A stretch of DNA of 64,000 bases. Source: Methylobacterium sp. UNC378MF. Its GTDB lineage: Bacteria > Pseudomonadota > Alphaproteobacteria > Rhizobiales > Beijerinckiaceae. Positions 1 through 8,086 of the stretch are shown here, one piece after another. The notes under the pieces were generated by a model that was given only the letters and a program-made list of their open reading frames with translations, was not told the DNA's origin and did no database searches. The stretch is from contig NZ_FMWU01000003.1 in NCBI RefSeq assembly GCF_900103195.1, positions 248,001-312,000 of the forward strand. The letters run 5' to 3'. A program made the translations under genes and the position numbers. Position 1 is the stretch's first letter. Every line of letters begins with the position of its first letter.

Positions 1-1285
1 GGTCACCTTCCCCCGAGGAGGGGGGAGGGAGCGCCAGCATTTGACCGCCGCCCATCGCCGGCAACGATCCGTGATCCTCCTTGGCAACCCAAGCACGGCC
101 CCGGTCGGCCCGCTCCGGAAGATGGCTCGCCCATGGTTCGAGCCGCAGCAATCCCCGCCCGAGGCGCTGCGCCAGGGCGTCGGCCAGGAACCCGACCCCG
201 TCACCCGCCATCGTGGAACCGAGATCCATCTGGCGAGCCGGCATGGCGCCGGTCACCGTGACGGCCAGCGCGACCGTCTCGAAGCCGAAGCCGGCATCGA
301 GGGCGGATCCCAGCCGGTCGAGGCGCAGGGAGACGAGGGCCGCCACCCGCTCCGGGTGACGCTCCGGGCGCGACAGGCCGAGATCGAGATCACGCACGGC
401 GCCATCGACCCGGTGAAGGGCGAGACGCAGGGCACAGGCACCGAGCCCGTCTCGCTCCAGCCGGGGGGCGATCTCCGCCATCAGGTCCCGGGCGGTCCGG
501 ACGATATCCGATTGCCGCCCGATCGGATCGAGGAAGCCGCGCGCGGCGGCGTATTTGGCCGCCTCCGTCAGGGGCGCCAGGGGCTCGGCCCGGCGGCCCA
601 AGGCCTGATCGAGGCGCAAAAGCAGGGCCTCGCCGAAGCGGCGGGCCAGCGGCCCCCGGGGCAAAGCATCGAGTTCTTCGATCCGACGCAGGCCGAGCCG
701 CCGCAGGCCCGCGGCGATGTCGGGGTCGAGGCGCAGGGCTTCGACGGGCAGGCCCCGCAGGGCCTCGGCACATCCGCCGGGCGGAACGACGATCCGGTCG
801 GTCCCGCCGTGGCGGGCCAGAGCGAAGGCGGCGCCGGGCGTGTCGGCCAGCGCGATCCGCGCCGGGATGGTGGCGCGGGCGAGCCGGGCGGCCAGATCCG
901 CGACGAGGTTCGCCTCGCCGCCGCGCAGATGGCTCGCCCCGGCGACGTCGATGTAGAACCCGTCCGCCGCCTCGGCCGGCCCGAACGGCGCCACGAGGGG
1001 CGCGTAGGCGGAAGCCCAGCGGCAGAGCCGCAGCAGGGAATCCCGGTCGGCTTCCGGGTCGGCCGGATAGACCTGGAGCTGCACGCCGATCCGCGCCCGG
1101 ACACGGCCGAGGGGCTCGCCGGGGTTCAGGCCCAGGGCGCGGGCCTCCGGGTCGAGGGCCACGAGCCGCAGACCGCCGGCCCCTTCGGCCGCCACCGCGA
1201 GGGGGCCGCGCTCAGGCGCGAGACCGGCCCGCCGCAGCCGCGTCACCGGCCAGTGGCTCAGGCAGATGCAGACGATGCGCGGCAT
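1..1285 (-). CDS. imuB: ImuB, Y-family-like mutagenesis protein (3' end off the window)
   Basis: ImuB is a catalytically degenerate Y-family polymerase that works with ImuA and DnaE2 in SOS-induced translesion mutagenesis. I translated the minus strand from ATG 1285: the protein opens MPRIVCICLSHWPVTRLRR, as is usual for ImuB, and stays open for 428 codons to the window edge. Later segments, including a SHLPERA motif near residue 390, also fit ImuB. The start lies inside imuA, with a 74-nt overlap, so the two are translationally linked. The last visible codons (LPPPSSGEGD) come from a purine/pyrimidine-rich stretch that looks like an extragenic repeat read in frame. The expected C-terminal domain lies beyond base 1. 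Confidence 0.85.
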   Translation of the reverse strand, partial: MPRIVCICLSHWPVTRLRRAGLAPERGPLAVAAEGAGGLRLVALDPEARALGLNPGEPLGRVRARIGVQLQVYPADPEADRDSLLRLCRWASAYAPLVAPFGPAEAADGFYIDVAGASHLRGGEANLVADLAARLARATIPARIALADTPGAAFALARHGGTDRIVVPPGGCAEALRGLPVEALRLDPDIAAGLRRLGLRRIEELDALPRGPLARRFGEALLLRLDQALGRRAEPLAPLTEAAKYAAARGFLDPIGRQSDIVRTARDLMAEIAPRLERDGLGACALRLALHRVDGAVRDLDLGLSRPERHPERVAALVSLRLDRLGSALDAGFGFETVALAVTVTGAMPARQMDLGSTMAGDGVGFLADALAQRLGRGLLRLEPWASHLPERADRGRAWVAKEDHGSLPAMGGGQMLALPPPSSGEGD

Positions 1286-1991
1286 GGTCCCACTCCAGAA
1301 GCCAGTCGCCGCCCCGCCCGTTGCGGCAGCGTTCGAGCCGCGCCCGCCAGCGCGGCCTGTCGAGGGTGCCGAACCGGTCCCGCGCCGCGGGCGCCGCGGC
1401 GATCCGCCAGCGGGTGGCGGACCCGTTGGGCAGCCCGGCGGATGCCGGCCGCAGGATCAGCAGGAGCGGCGGCGCGGGCCCTTCCGCGGCGAGTTGCAGG
1501 CGCCGGCCCGGCTTCAGCGGCATCCCGTCTCGCAGGAGGCCGATCAGGACCGTGAGAGCCCGCGCGTGCAGGGCCGCCTCGAGGGCGCGGAACACCTCCG
1601 CATCGCTGCCCGCTTCGAGGAGCAGCAGACGGGCGGGGTCGAGGCCGAGCCCGGCCAAGCCGTGTCCATAGGGCAGGGGCTGGCCCGGGGCCGCAACGAT
1701 CAGCGCCTCCCCGGACATCCGCGCCAGATGACGGGCACCGAGCGCCAGGGCGAAGCCCAGGGCCGCGATCGCGTCCACGGGCTCGGCCGGCGCGATCTCG
1801 TGGGGCGGGCCGAGGACGAGGCCGCCGCCGGGCAGGTGAGCATCGAGGTCCGGCACGCCCAGCGGCAGGACCGGGGGCAGATCCCGGCCGCCGGCCGGCG
1901 GCGCGAGGCGTGCCCGCAGGGCCGCGAGCCGTGCCCGGGGATCGGCGCGCGCGATCGCCCCTTCGGTCTCGTCCGCAGGGTCCAGCCCCAT
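1212..1991 (-). CDS. imuA: ImuA, RecA-like SOS mutagenesis protein
   Basis: ImuA (SulA/RecA-like fold) pairs with ImuB and the DnaE2 polymerase in damage-induced mutagenesis. The 259-residue product has the family layout: a basic N-terminus, then LGVPDLDAHLPGGGL, then GPPHEIAPAEPVDAIAALGF, which corresponds to the RecA core entry. The start at 1991 has GGAG motifs just upstream. imuB follows with a 74-nt overlap. A textbook alphaproteobacterial LexA box sits 32 nt upstream, so the pair is almost certainly LexA-controlled. dnaE2, often the third gene of the cassette, would lie outside the window past imuB. Confidence 0.88.
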   Translation of the reverse strand: MGLDPADETEGAIARADPRARLAALRARLAPPAGGRDLPPVLPLGVPDLDAHLPGGGLVLGPPHEIAPAEPVDAIAALGFALALGARHLARMSGEALIVAAPGQPLPYGHGLAGLGLDPARLLLLEAGSDAEVFRALEAALHARALTVLIGLLRDGMPLKPGRRLQLAAEGPAPPLLLILRPASAGLPNGSATRWRIAAAPAARDRFGTLDRPRWRARLERCRNGRGGDWLLEWDHAAHRLHLPEPLAGDAAAAGRSRA

Positions 1992-2022
1992 CTCCGTCGG
2001 CTCCGGTCATGCTGGACGATAG

Positions 2023-2037
2023 GAACATAACAGGAAC
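2023..2037 (-). promoter_or_regulatory. LexA (SOS) box upstream of imuA
   Basis: The plus strand reads GAAC-ATAACAG-GAAC, i.e. GTTC-N7-GTTC on the coding strand of imuA. This direct repeat is the established LexA operator of Alphaproteobacteria. It lies 32 nt upstream of the imuA start, as expected for repression of the imuAB cassette. Confidence 0.88.
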
Positions 2038-2222
2038 GCCCACAAACGGTTTCAGTGGGGTGCCGGAATCACGCGTCGCCTCAGCGGCTTGGCCTGTGGA
2101 TGGCTGTGGACGCCTGTGGAACCGGCTGCAGCTGCCGGTTCCGAAGTCCCGGTTGACCGCAATCGCAGGGCGAGACCAATGTCCGGGCGCCGCGTGCGTG
2201 ACGCGGCCAAACCGGACCGCGC

Positions 2223-3131
2223 ATGCGCTCAGCCCTCACTCTGACGATCCTGCTCGCCCTGTCGGGGGCGGCGCTCGGCCAGCAGGCGGATCCGCCGGGT
2301 GCCGCCGCTCCGGATCCGGTCGCGGCCGCCCCCGCGACGGGGCGGTCTCGCCCGGCCCGCCCGCGGGTCCGCCAAGCGCAGGCCCCGAGCCAGCCGATCA
2401 TGGTCTACGACGCGCGGATCGAGGCCGGCGACCTGCGGATCTCGGGCTCGGTGCGCAAGCCCGGGGCGATCGTGGTGCTGGACGACGACATCTCGATCCA
2501 GGCCGACCGGCGCGGCCGGTTCACCTTCCGGCTGCCCTACCGGCCCTCGACCTGCGTGGTGACGCTGAAGGCGGAGCCGGACGAGCGCGAGGCGGTGGTG
2601 GCGAACTGCGCGCCCGAGGGTCCGCCCGGACCGCCCGGTCCCCAGGGTGCCGCGGGACCGCCCGGCGAGACGGGCCCCAAGGGTGAGACCGGTCCCAAGG
2701 GTGAGACCGGTCCCAAGGGGGATCAGGGGCCCAAGGGCGAGCAGGGACCTCAAGGCGAGCAGGGTCTCAAGGGCGATACGGGTCCCCAGGGCGAGCCCGG
2801 ACCGAAGGGGGAGCCCGGTCCCCAGGGCGCGGCCGGGCCGCAGGGCGCACCGGGCCCGAAGGGCGACACCGGGCCTTCCGGCCTGCAGGGTCCTCCCGGC
2901 CCGCGGGGTCCGGTCGGACCGCAGGGCGGCCCGGGCCCGAAGGGCGAGGCCGCCAGCTTGCGGCCCGTGCGCAAATCCGACTGTCCGGGGGGCTGCACGA
3001 TCACCTGCGGGACCGGCGAGATGCTGGTCACGGCCCACTGCCTCAAGGGCGGCGCACCGGTCTACGACGGGGAGGGCGCCAGCTGCCCGGCGGAGGCGAC
3101 CGGCATCGTCGGGTTCTGCACGCGGCCCTGA
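2223..3131 (+). CDS. Secreted collagen-like triple-helix repeat protein
   Basis: A 302-residue protein with a Sec signal peptide (residues 1-19, ending ALG) and a proline/arginine-rich linker to about residue 56. A compact beta-rich segment follows (about 58-130, reminiscent of a carboxypeptidase-regulatory-like fold). Next come 37 uninterrupted Gly-X-Y triplets (residues 133-243) rich in GPK-GET and GPK-GDT. The KGE/KGD pairs are known to stabilise bacterial collagens that lack hydroxyproline. The C-terminal 59 residues hold six cysteines (254, 258, 262, 273, 288, 299), suggesting a disulfide-bonded cap that could nucleate trimers; two more cysteines (111, 129) flank the collagen stretch. 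The likely location is extracellular or periplasmic. Function is unknown; an adhesin or matrix role is an inference. It converges with the flavoprotein gene 10 nt downstream. Confidence 0.85.
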   Translation: MRSALTLTILLALSGAALGQQADPPGAAAPDPVAAAPATGRSRPARPRVRQAQAPSQPIMVYDARIEAGDLRISGSVRKPGAIVVLDDDISIQADRRGRFTFRLPYRPSTCVVTLKAEPDEREAVVANCAPEGPPGPPGPQGAAGPPGETGPKGETGPKGETGPKGDQGPKGEQGPQGEQGLKGDTGPQGEPGPKGEPGPQGAAGPQGAPGPKGDTGPSGLQGPPGPRGPVGPQGGPGPKGEAASLRPVRKSDCPGGCTITCGTGEMLVTAHCLKGGAPVYDGEGASCPAEATGIVGFCTRP

Positions 3132-3141
3132 GGCGGGCGGG

Positions 3142-4359
3142 TCAGCCGCCGGTCTCGCGCAGCCAGTCGAGCATCCCGGCGGCGGCCGCCCGCCCCCCCG
3201 CGAAGGCGCCCTGGAGCAGGTAGCCGCCGGTCGGCGCCTCCCAGTCGAGCATCTCGCCGGCCAGGAACAGGCCCGGACGGGCACGCAGCATGGACCGCCC
3301 GTCGAGGGCGTCGAGCCGAACGCCGCCCGCCGTCGAGATCGCCCGCTCGATCGGCGCGGAGGCGGTGAGGGTGAGCGGCGCGGCCTTGATCAGCCCGGCG
3401 AGCGCCGCTGGATCCGCCGGGAGGGCGGCGCCGGCCGCCTCGCGCAGCAGCCCCACCGCCACGGCTGGGAGACCCGCGGCCTTGCGCAGCCGGGTCGCGG
3501 CGGAGTCGCCCGGCCTGGCGCCGGACAGACGGCGGGCGAGAACCTCCCGGGTCAGATCCGGGCGCAGATCCACGACGAGCCGCGCGCTGCCCTCGGCCGC
3601 GATCGCCTCGCGCAAGGGGCGCGAGAGGGCGTAGATCGCCCCACCCTCGATGCCGGCCTCCGTGATCACGGCCTCTCCCCGCACCGTGGTGCCGTCGCAG
3701 GCGAGCGCCACCCGCTTCAGCGGCGCGCCGGAGAAGCGATCCCGGAACAGGTCGGACCACGCCACCGCGAAGCCGGCATTGGCCGGACGCAGGGGCGACA
3801 CCGCCACGCCGAGCCCTTCGAGGAGCGGCACCCAGCGCCCGTCCGACCCGAGGCGCGGCCAGCTCGCCCCGCCGAGGGCCAGCAGAGTGGCGCGGGGACG
3901 GATCTCGCGCGAACCATCCGGGGTCTCGAAACGCAGGCCCTCGGCAATCCCCGTGAGGCGATGGCGGGTGCGGATCCGGACCCCGAGCCGGCCGAGCCGC
4001 GTCAGCCACGCCCGCAGCAGGGGCGAAGCCTTGAAGCTCTGCGGGAACACCCGCCCGCTCGAGCCGACGAAGGTCGGCTCACCGAGTTCCGCGCACCAAT
4101 CCCGCAAGGCGTCGGGCGGGAAAGCCGCGATGGCGTCATCGAGGACCCCGCGCGGGTGGTAGCGCGCGAGGAAGTCCGCCCGCCCCTCGCTGTGGGTGAT
4201 GTTGAGACCGCCGCGCCCGGCGATCAGCAGCTTGCGGGCGACCGAGGGCATGCGCTCGTAGACCGTGACCGCGCAGCCGGCCTCACCCAGCACCTCGGCC
4301 GCGGCGAGCCCGGCCGGCCCGCCGCCGACGATCGCGATTGCATCCCTGTCATCCGGCAT
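3142..4359 (-). CDS. FAD/NAD(P)-binding flavoprotein (HI0933/YhiN-like family)
   Basis: A 405-residue flavoprotein with the N-terminal dinucleotide motif IAIVGGGPAGLAAAEVLGEAG and the family signature RKLLIAGRGGLNITHSE. That signature is typical of the HI0933/BaiN group (TIGR03862-like). A C-terminal FLAGEMLDWEAPTGGYLLQ segment closes the second FAD contact. The open frame extends further upstream to 4518, but the Rossmann motif starts directly after Met at 4359, so that start is chosen. The physiological substrate of this family is not settled. It is divergent from the MFS transporter gene. Confidence 0.85.
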   Translation of the reverse strand: MPDDRDAIAIVGGGPAGLAAAEVLGEAGCAVTVYERMPSVARKLLIAGRGGLNITHSEGRADFLARYHPRGVLDDAIAAFPPDALRDWCAELGEPTFVGSSGRVFPQSFKASPLLRAWLTRLGRLGVRIRTRHRLTGIAEGLRFETPDGSREIRPRATLLALGGASWPRLGSDGRWVPLLEGLGVAVSPLRPANAGFAVAWSDLFRDRFSGAPLKRVALACDGTTVRGEAVITEAGIEGGAIYALSRPLREAIAAEGSARLVVDLRPDLTREVLARRLSGARPGDSAATRLRKAAGLPAVAVGLLREAAGAALPADPAALAGLIKAAPLTLTASAPIERAISTAGGVRLDALDGRSMLRARPGLFLAGEMLDWEAPTGGYLLQGAFAGGRAAAAGMLDWLRETGG

Positions 4360-4547
4360 CTGCCGGGAGAGCGACAGGCCGGCGCTCTCTGTCAAGGGCG
4401 AAGGCCGGATCGGCGCCGGGCGCCATGGGCCGTCCTCCAGCATTGCGCTAGGAACCGGACACGCCCGAACGTACGTTCTTTCCGATCCCGGGCCCCGCGG
4501 ATACCGCCACACCGGCACGCGACCGCAACCCGTCCGCGCACCTCCTC

Positions 4548-6149
4548 ATGCCGCCCCAGGCTCCGTCCGCCCCGGACGGTCGGCTGGCACGGCCCGGATC
4601 AGAGGCTCTCAAACACGTGGCCAGCCCCGTCGCCGTCACCGAGATCCAGCCGCAGACCAAGGCGCAGCCCGTCGCCCCGCAGGCCCTGCTCAGTCCCGGC
4701 GAAATCCGCGCGATCGTCTACGGCCTCATGACCGCGATGCTCCTCGCGGCCCTCGACCAGACCATCGTGGCGACCGCCATGCCGACCATCGGACTCGACC
4801 TCGGCGACGCGGCCAACCTGCCCTGGATCGTCACCGCCTACCTCCTGGCCTCCACGGCGGTGACCCCGCTCTACGGCAAGCTCAGCGACATCCATGGCCG
4901 GCGGATCATGCTGCTGATCGCCATCGCGACCTTCGTGCTCGGGTCGCTCGCCTGCGCGCTCGCGCCCACGATGGTGACGCTGGCGCTCGCCCGGGGCCTC
5001 CAGGGCATCGGCGGCGGCGGGCTGATCGCCTTGGCCCAGACCATCCTGGCCGACATCATGGCGCCCAAGGAGCGGGCGCGCTACCAGGTGGTGATCGCGG
5101 GCGTGTTCGTGACCGCCTCGGTGGCGGGGCCGCTGCTCGGGGGCTTCTTCGCCCAGCACCTGCACTGGTCGCTGATCTTCTGGATCAACCTGCCGATCGG
5201 CGTCCTCGCTTTCGCGCTGACCAACGCCAACCTGAAGCGCCTGCCGCGCTATGACCGCCAGCACCGCCTCGACTGGCCCGGTGCCGGCCTGATGGTCGCA
5301 GGCTCGATCGCCCTGCTGCTGGCCCTGAGCTGGGGCGGCGTGCGCTACCCGTGGAGTTCCGCACCGGTCCTCGGCCTCCTCGCCCTGGCCGCGGCTCTGG
5401 GCGCCGGTTTCGCGGTGCGGCTCGCCACGGCGGCCGAGCCGCTGATCCCCACGGAGGTCCTGCGGAACCAAGTGGTCTACAGCGCGACGCTCGCCGCCTG
5501 CTTCGCCATGGGCACCTTCATCGGGCTGACCATCTACGTGCCGATCTTCCTCGAAGGGGTGATCGGCCTCTCGGCGAGCGAGGCCGGCGTGGCCCTGGTG
5601 CCGCTGATGGTCGGGACCGTGACGGGCGCGACCCTGTCGGGACGGTCGATGATCTATTTCCGGCACTACAAGCGCGTGCCGCTCGCCATGATGAGCGTCA
5701 GCCTCGCCTGCTGCGCCCTGATCGCCTGGCAGGGCCGGGCGCTCCCCTTCTGGCTCATGGAGGTGCTGTTCGCACTGCTCTCCATGGGGATCGGGACGAT
5801 CCTGCCGCTCTCCACCATCACGATCCAGAATGCGGTGGCGCGCCACCAGCTCGGGATCGCCACCGCCGCGATGAACTTCTTCCGCTCCCTCGGAGGGGCG
5901 CTGATCGTGGCGGCCTTCGGCACCATCGTGCTCGGCGGCGCCGCGGGCGGGACAGGGGGTCACGACGTCGAGAGCCTGATCCGCGGCGCCGATCCGGCGC
6001 AGCTCGCCTTGACCTTCCGGTACGTGTTCCTGGCCGCCTGCCTCGGACTCTTCGCGGCCTTCGCGTTCCTGGCAATCATGGAGGAGCGGCCGCTCGGCGA
6101 GCGCAGCTCGCCGAAGATGGACGGCAGGACGTCGGATAAGCCGACCTGA
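4548..6149 (+). CDS. DHA2-type MFS drug/solute efflux transporter
   Basis: A 533-residue inner-membrane protein with about 14 predicted hydrophobic helices, as in the EmrB/QacA (DHA2) group. The first helix carries the antiporter motif LLAALDQTIVATAMPTIGLD. The loop GKLSDIHGRRIMLL is the MFS motif A, and ALARGLQGIGGGGLIALAQT resembles motif B. It is therefore a proton-driven exporter, substrate unknown. The first 45 residues are hydrophilic, so the true start could be a little downstream. It has its own intergenic region facing the flavoprotein gene, and no regulator is adjacent. Confidence 0.88.
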   Translation: MPPQAPSAPDGRLARPGSEALKHVASPVAVTEIQPQTKAQPVAPQALLSPGEIRAIVYGLMTAMLLAALDQTIVATAMPTIGLDLGDAANLPWIVTAYLLASTAVTPLYGKLSDIHGRRIMLLIAIATFVLGSLACALAPTMVTLALARGLQGIGGGGLIALAQTILADIMAPKERARYQVVIAGVFVTASVAGPLLGGFFAQHLHWSLIFWINLPIGVLAFALTNANLKRLPRYDRQHRLDWPGAGLMVAGSIALLLALSWGGVRYPWSSAPVLGLLALAAALGAGFAVRLATAAEPLIPTEVLRNQVVYSATLAACFAMGTFIGLTIYVPIFLEGVIGLSASEAGVALVPLMVGTVTGATLSGRSMIYFRHYKRVPLAMMSVSLACCALIAWQGRALPFWLMEVLFALLSMGIGTILPLSTITIQNAVARHQLGIATAAMNFFRSLGGALIVAAFGTIVLGGAAGGTGGHDVESLIRGADPAQLALTFRYVFLAACLGLFAAFAFLAIMEERPLGERSSPKMDGRTSDKPT

Positions 6150-6205
6150 GGGTCACGGCCGGCCCGATACGCCGCAATGGCCAAGCGCCTCGGCCCCGAT
6201 GCGCC

Positions 6206-6883
6206 TCAGCTTTGCTGGCCGCAGCCGCATCCCGGCGCATGCGCGCCACCTGGCCAGCGGGAGGCCCGGATCACGCTGCAGAAGTTGCCTTTACGAAATC
6301 CCGGCTCCTTGTCGGCAATCACGTCGGCCTTCACGTTGCCGAAGGTGGTATCCGGCTTGTGCCGGATGCCGTCATAGAAGGCCTGGATGATGTCTTCCTT
6401 GAAGTCCGGCGAGCGGGGATAAGCCGAGACGACCGCCTCGCGCTCGGCATCGGAATACTGGCTATAGGTCAGGCCGAGCACATCCATCTCGACGCCGGCC
6501 GTGACCAGCGCGACCACCGGGTGCATGTGCACCGGGATGCCGGGCGTGGTGTGGAGCGCGATGGCCGTCCAGACCGTGTCGACATCCGTCTCCGGAACGC
6601 CGTGCGCCTTGAGGAAATCGCGGGCGGCGTTGGCGCCGTCCACCTCGAAGCGCTCCGCCGCGCTGCTGTGATCCGGCATCAGGCCGAGATCGTGGAACAT
6701 GGCGCCCGCGTAGAGCAGCTCGCGGTCGAAGGTCAGGCCGCGCTGGAGGCCGGCCAGGGCACCGAAGTGATAGACCCGGCTCGAATGGTTGAAGAGCAGT
6801 TCGGTCTCGCTGTCGCGGACGAAGGCGGTGATCGCTTTGGCGAGGGCGCTGTCGGGGACGACGGCTTCGGAGGGGAGGCGCAT
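6206..6883 (-). CDS. HD-domain phosphohydrolase-like protein
   Basis: A 225-residue protein with an HD metal-binding set: His in LFNHSSRVYHF, the HD pair in AGAMFHDLGLMPDHS, and a later IALHTTPGIPVHMHP histidine cluster. This resembles the small HD proteins annotated as cyanamide-hydratase-like. The start at 6883 is preceded by GGAG at a good distance. The longer frame to 7108 runs into the promoter of the divergent regulator. The C-terminus ends in a Cys/Gly-rich tail (CGCGQQS). Substrate is unknown. The divergent GlxA-type regulator at 7002 is its most likely controller. Confidence 0.8.
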   Translation of the reverse strand: MRLPSEAVVPDSALAKAITAFVRDSETELLFNHSSRVYHFGALAGLQRGLTFDRELLYAGAMFHDLGLMPDHSSAAERFEVDGANAARDFLKAHGVPETDVDTVWTAIALHTTPGIPVHMHPVVALVTAGVEMDVLGLTYSQYSDAEREAVVSAYPRSPDFKEDIIQAFYDGIRHKPDTTFGNVKADVIADKEPGFRKGNFCSVIRASRWPGGAHAPGCGCGQQS

Positions 6884-7001
6884 CGACGGGGCTCCTTTGC
6901 GCTGCGTGTCCCTCTGCGCTACGAGACACTCGGTTTGACAGCAATCGTCGTGAAGCGATGATTTCTGCCAACGTGCCCGCACCTTCGGCCATGGCCCTCC
7001 C

Positions 7002-7967
7002 ATGACGTCCCGTTCGATCGGACTCCTCGCCCTGCCGAACGTCCAGCTCCTCGACGTGGCCGGACCACTGGACGTCTTCGCCGAGGCGAATGCGCAGAGC
7101 GGCCGCACGCTCTACAGCCTCGCCCTCATCGGGACGGAGCCCGGCCCGATCACGACCTCGTCGGGCCGTCGCCTGCTCCCGGATCGCTTGGCGCCCGCCG
7201 ATGCGGGCGCGGCCTTCGACACGCTCCTCGTAGCCGGCGCGCCCAGGATCCACGAGGCGGCCGTTGGCGCCGATCTCCTCGCATGGCTAGCCGACGCGGC
7301 GGCGCACTGCCGACGCTACGGCTCGGTCTGCAGCGGGGCCTTCCTGCTCGGGCAGGCCGGCCTCCTGACGGGCCGCCGGGTCACGACGCACTGGGCCGTG
7401 GCAGAGAGGCTGGCCGTGCGCTACCCCGAGGCGCAGGTCGAGCCCGACGCGATCTGCCTGTTCGACGGGCCGGTGCGGACCGCGGCCGGCGTCACGGCGG
7501 GGCTCGATCTCGCGCTGGCGCTGGTGGAGGAGGACCAGGGTGCCGAGATCGCCCGCCGGGTGGCAGCCCAGCTCGTCATGTTCTTCAAGCGCGGCGGCGG
7601 TCAGATGCAGTTCAGCCGCCGCGGGGTCAGCGCCCCAGCCGGCCGCTCGGCCCTCCAGGAGGTGCAGCGCTGGGTAGCCGCCCACCCGGCGGAGGATCAC
7701 GGCATCGAGCGGCTCGCCGAACGGGCTGGGATGAGCCCGCGCCACTTCGCGCGCCTGTTCCGGGCCGAGACCGGCCTGACCCCGGCCGCCTACGTCGAGA
7801 CCGTGCGGATCGAGGCCGGGCGCCGTCTCCTCGAGACGGGCGAGATCGCCCTGAAGCAGGTCGCGGGCGCCTGCGGGTTCCGGGATGTCGACACCCTCCG
7901 GCGGGCCTTCCAGCGACGGGTCGGCACGACACCCGCGGAGTACCGGCGCCGGCATGCCCGTGGTTGA
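7002..7967 (+). CDS. GlxA-family transcriptional regulator (DJ-1/PfpI + AraC)
   Basis: A 321-residue regulator. The N-terminal DJ-1/PfpI-like domain starts with IGLLALPNVQLLDVAGPLDVF and contains the nucleophile-elbow-like YGSVCSGAFLLGQAGLL. The C-terminal AraC-type double helix-turn-helix (about residues 225-318) includes MSPRHFARLFRAETGLTPA and CGFRDVDTLRRAFQRRVG. These proteins usually control an adjacent gene, and the HD-domain gene divergent from it by 118 nt is the natural target. The ligand is not evident from sequence. Confidence 0.87.
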   Translation: MTSRSIGLLALPNVQLLDVAGPLDVFAEANAQSGRTLYSLALIGTEPGPITTSSGRRLLPDRLAPADAGAAFDTLLVAGAPRIHEAAVGADLLAWLADAAAHCRRYGSVCSGAFLLGQAGLLTGRRVTTHWAVAERLAVRYPEAQVEPDAICLFDGPVRTAAGVTAGLDLALALVEEDQGAEIARRVAAQLVMFFKRGGGQMQFSRRGVSAPAGRSALQEVQRWVAAHPAEDHGIERLAERAGMSPRHFARLFRAETGLTPAAYVETVRIEAGRRLLETGEIALKQVAGACGFRDVDTLRRAFQRRVGTTPAEYRRRHARG

Positions 7968-8064
7968 GGCGCCCTGCGCACCCTGTCCCCGGGCATCGCG
8001 GGACTGCCCTTGATTCGCCCCGATCACCGCTTACCTCGCTCCCATCGGCTGCGGGCCCCTCTGG

Positions 8065-8084
8065 CGGGCGCTCCTCAGCGCCCG
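8065..8084 (+). promoter_or_regulatory. Strong hairpin abutting the terC start
   Basis: CGGGCGCT-CCTC-AGCGCCCG is an 8-bp perfect GC-rich stem with a 4-nt loop. It ends two bases before the first possible terC ATG (8087) and has no following U-run, so it is not a terminator. It could hinder or expose ribosome entry. Related terC/alx genes in other bacteria are controlled by Mn/pH-responsive leaders (yybP-ykoY), but the conserved core of that riboswitch is not visible here. Confidence 0.45.
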
Positions 8085-8086
8085 TG

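Noticed and set aside
41..1555. 504-codon plus-strand frame over imuA/imuB
   Set aside because: Antisense shadow. The minus-strand ImuA and ImuB frames carry the family motifs.
2598..2960. Tandem DNA repeat or mobile repeat at the collagen region
   Set aside because: The periodicity is the Gly-X-Y coding pattern within one continuous gene.
2647..4731. 694-codon plus-strand frame downstream of the collagen repeats
   Set aside because: Out-of-frame arginine/proline-rich translation crossing the end of the collagen gene and the antisense of the flavoprotein.
7283..8086. N-terminal extension of TerC as a 628-residue fusion
   Set aside because: The upstream part is an out-of-frame reading of the GlxA-type regulator. 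TerC starts after 8084.
7968..8086. yybP-ykoY Mn riboswitch before terC
   Set aside because: The leader is short and the conserved internal loops cannot be traced; only a plain hairpin is evident.
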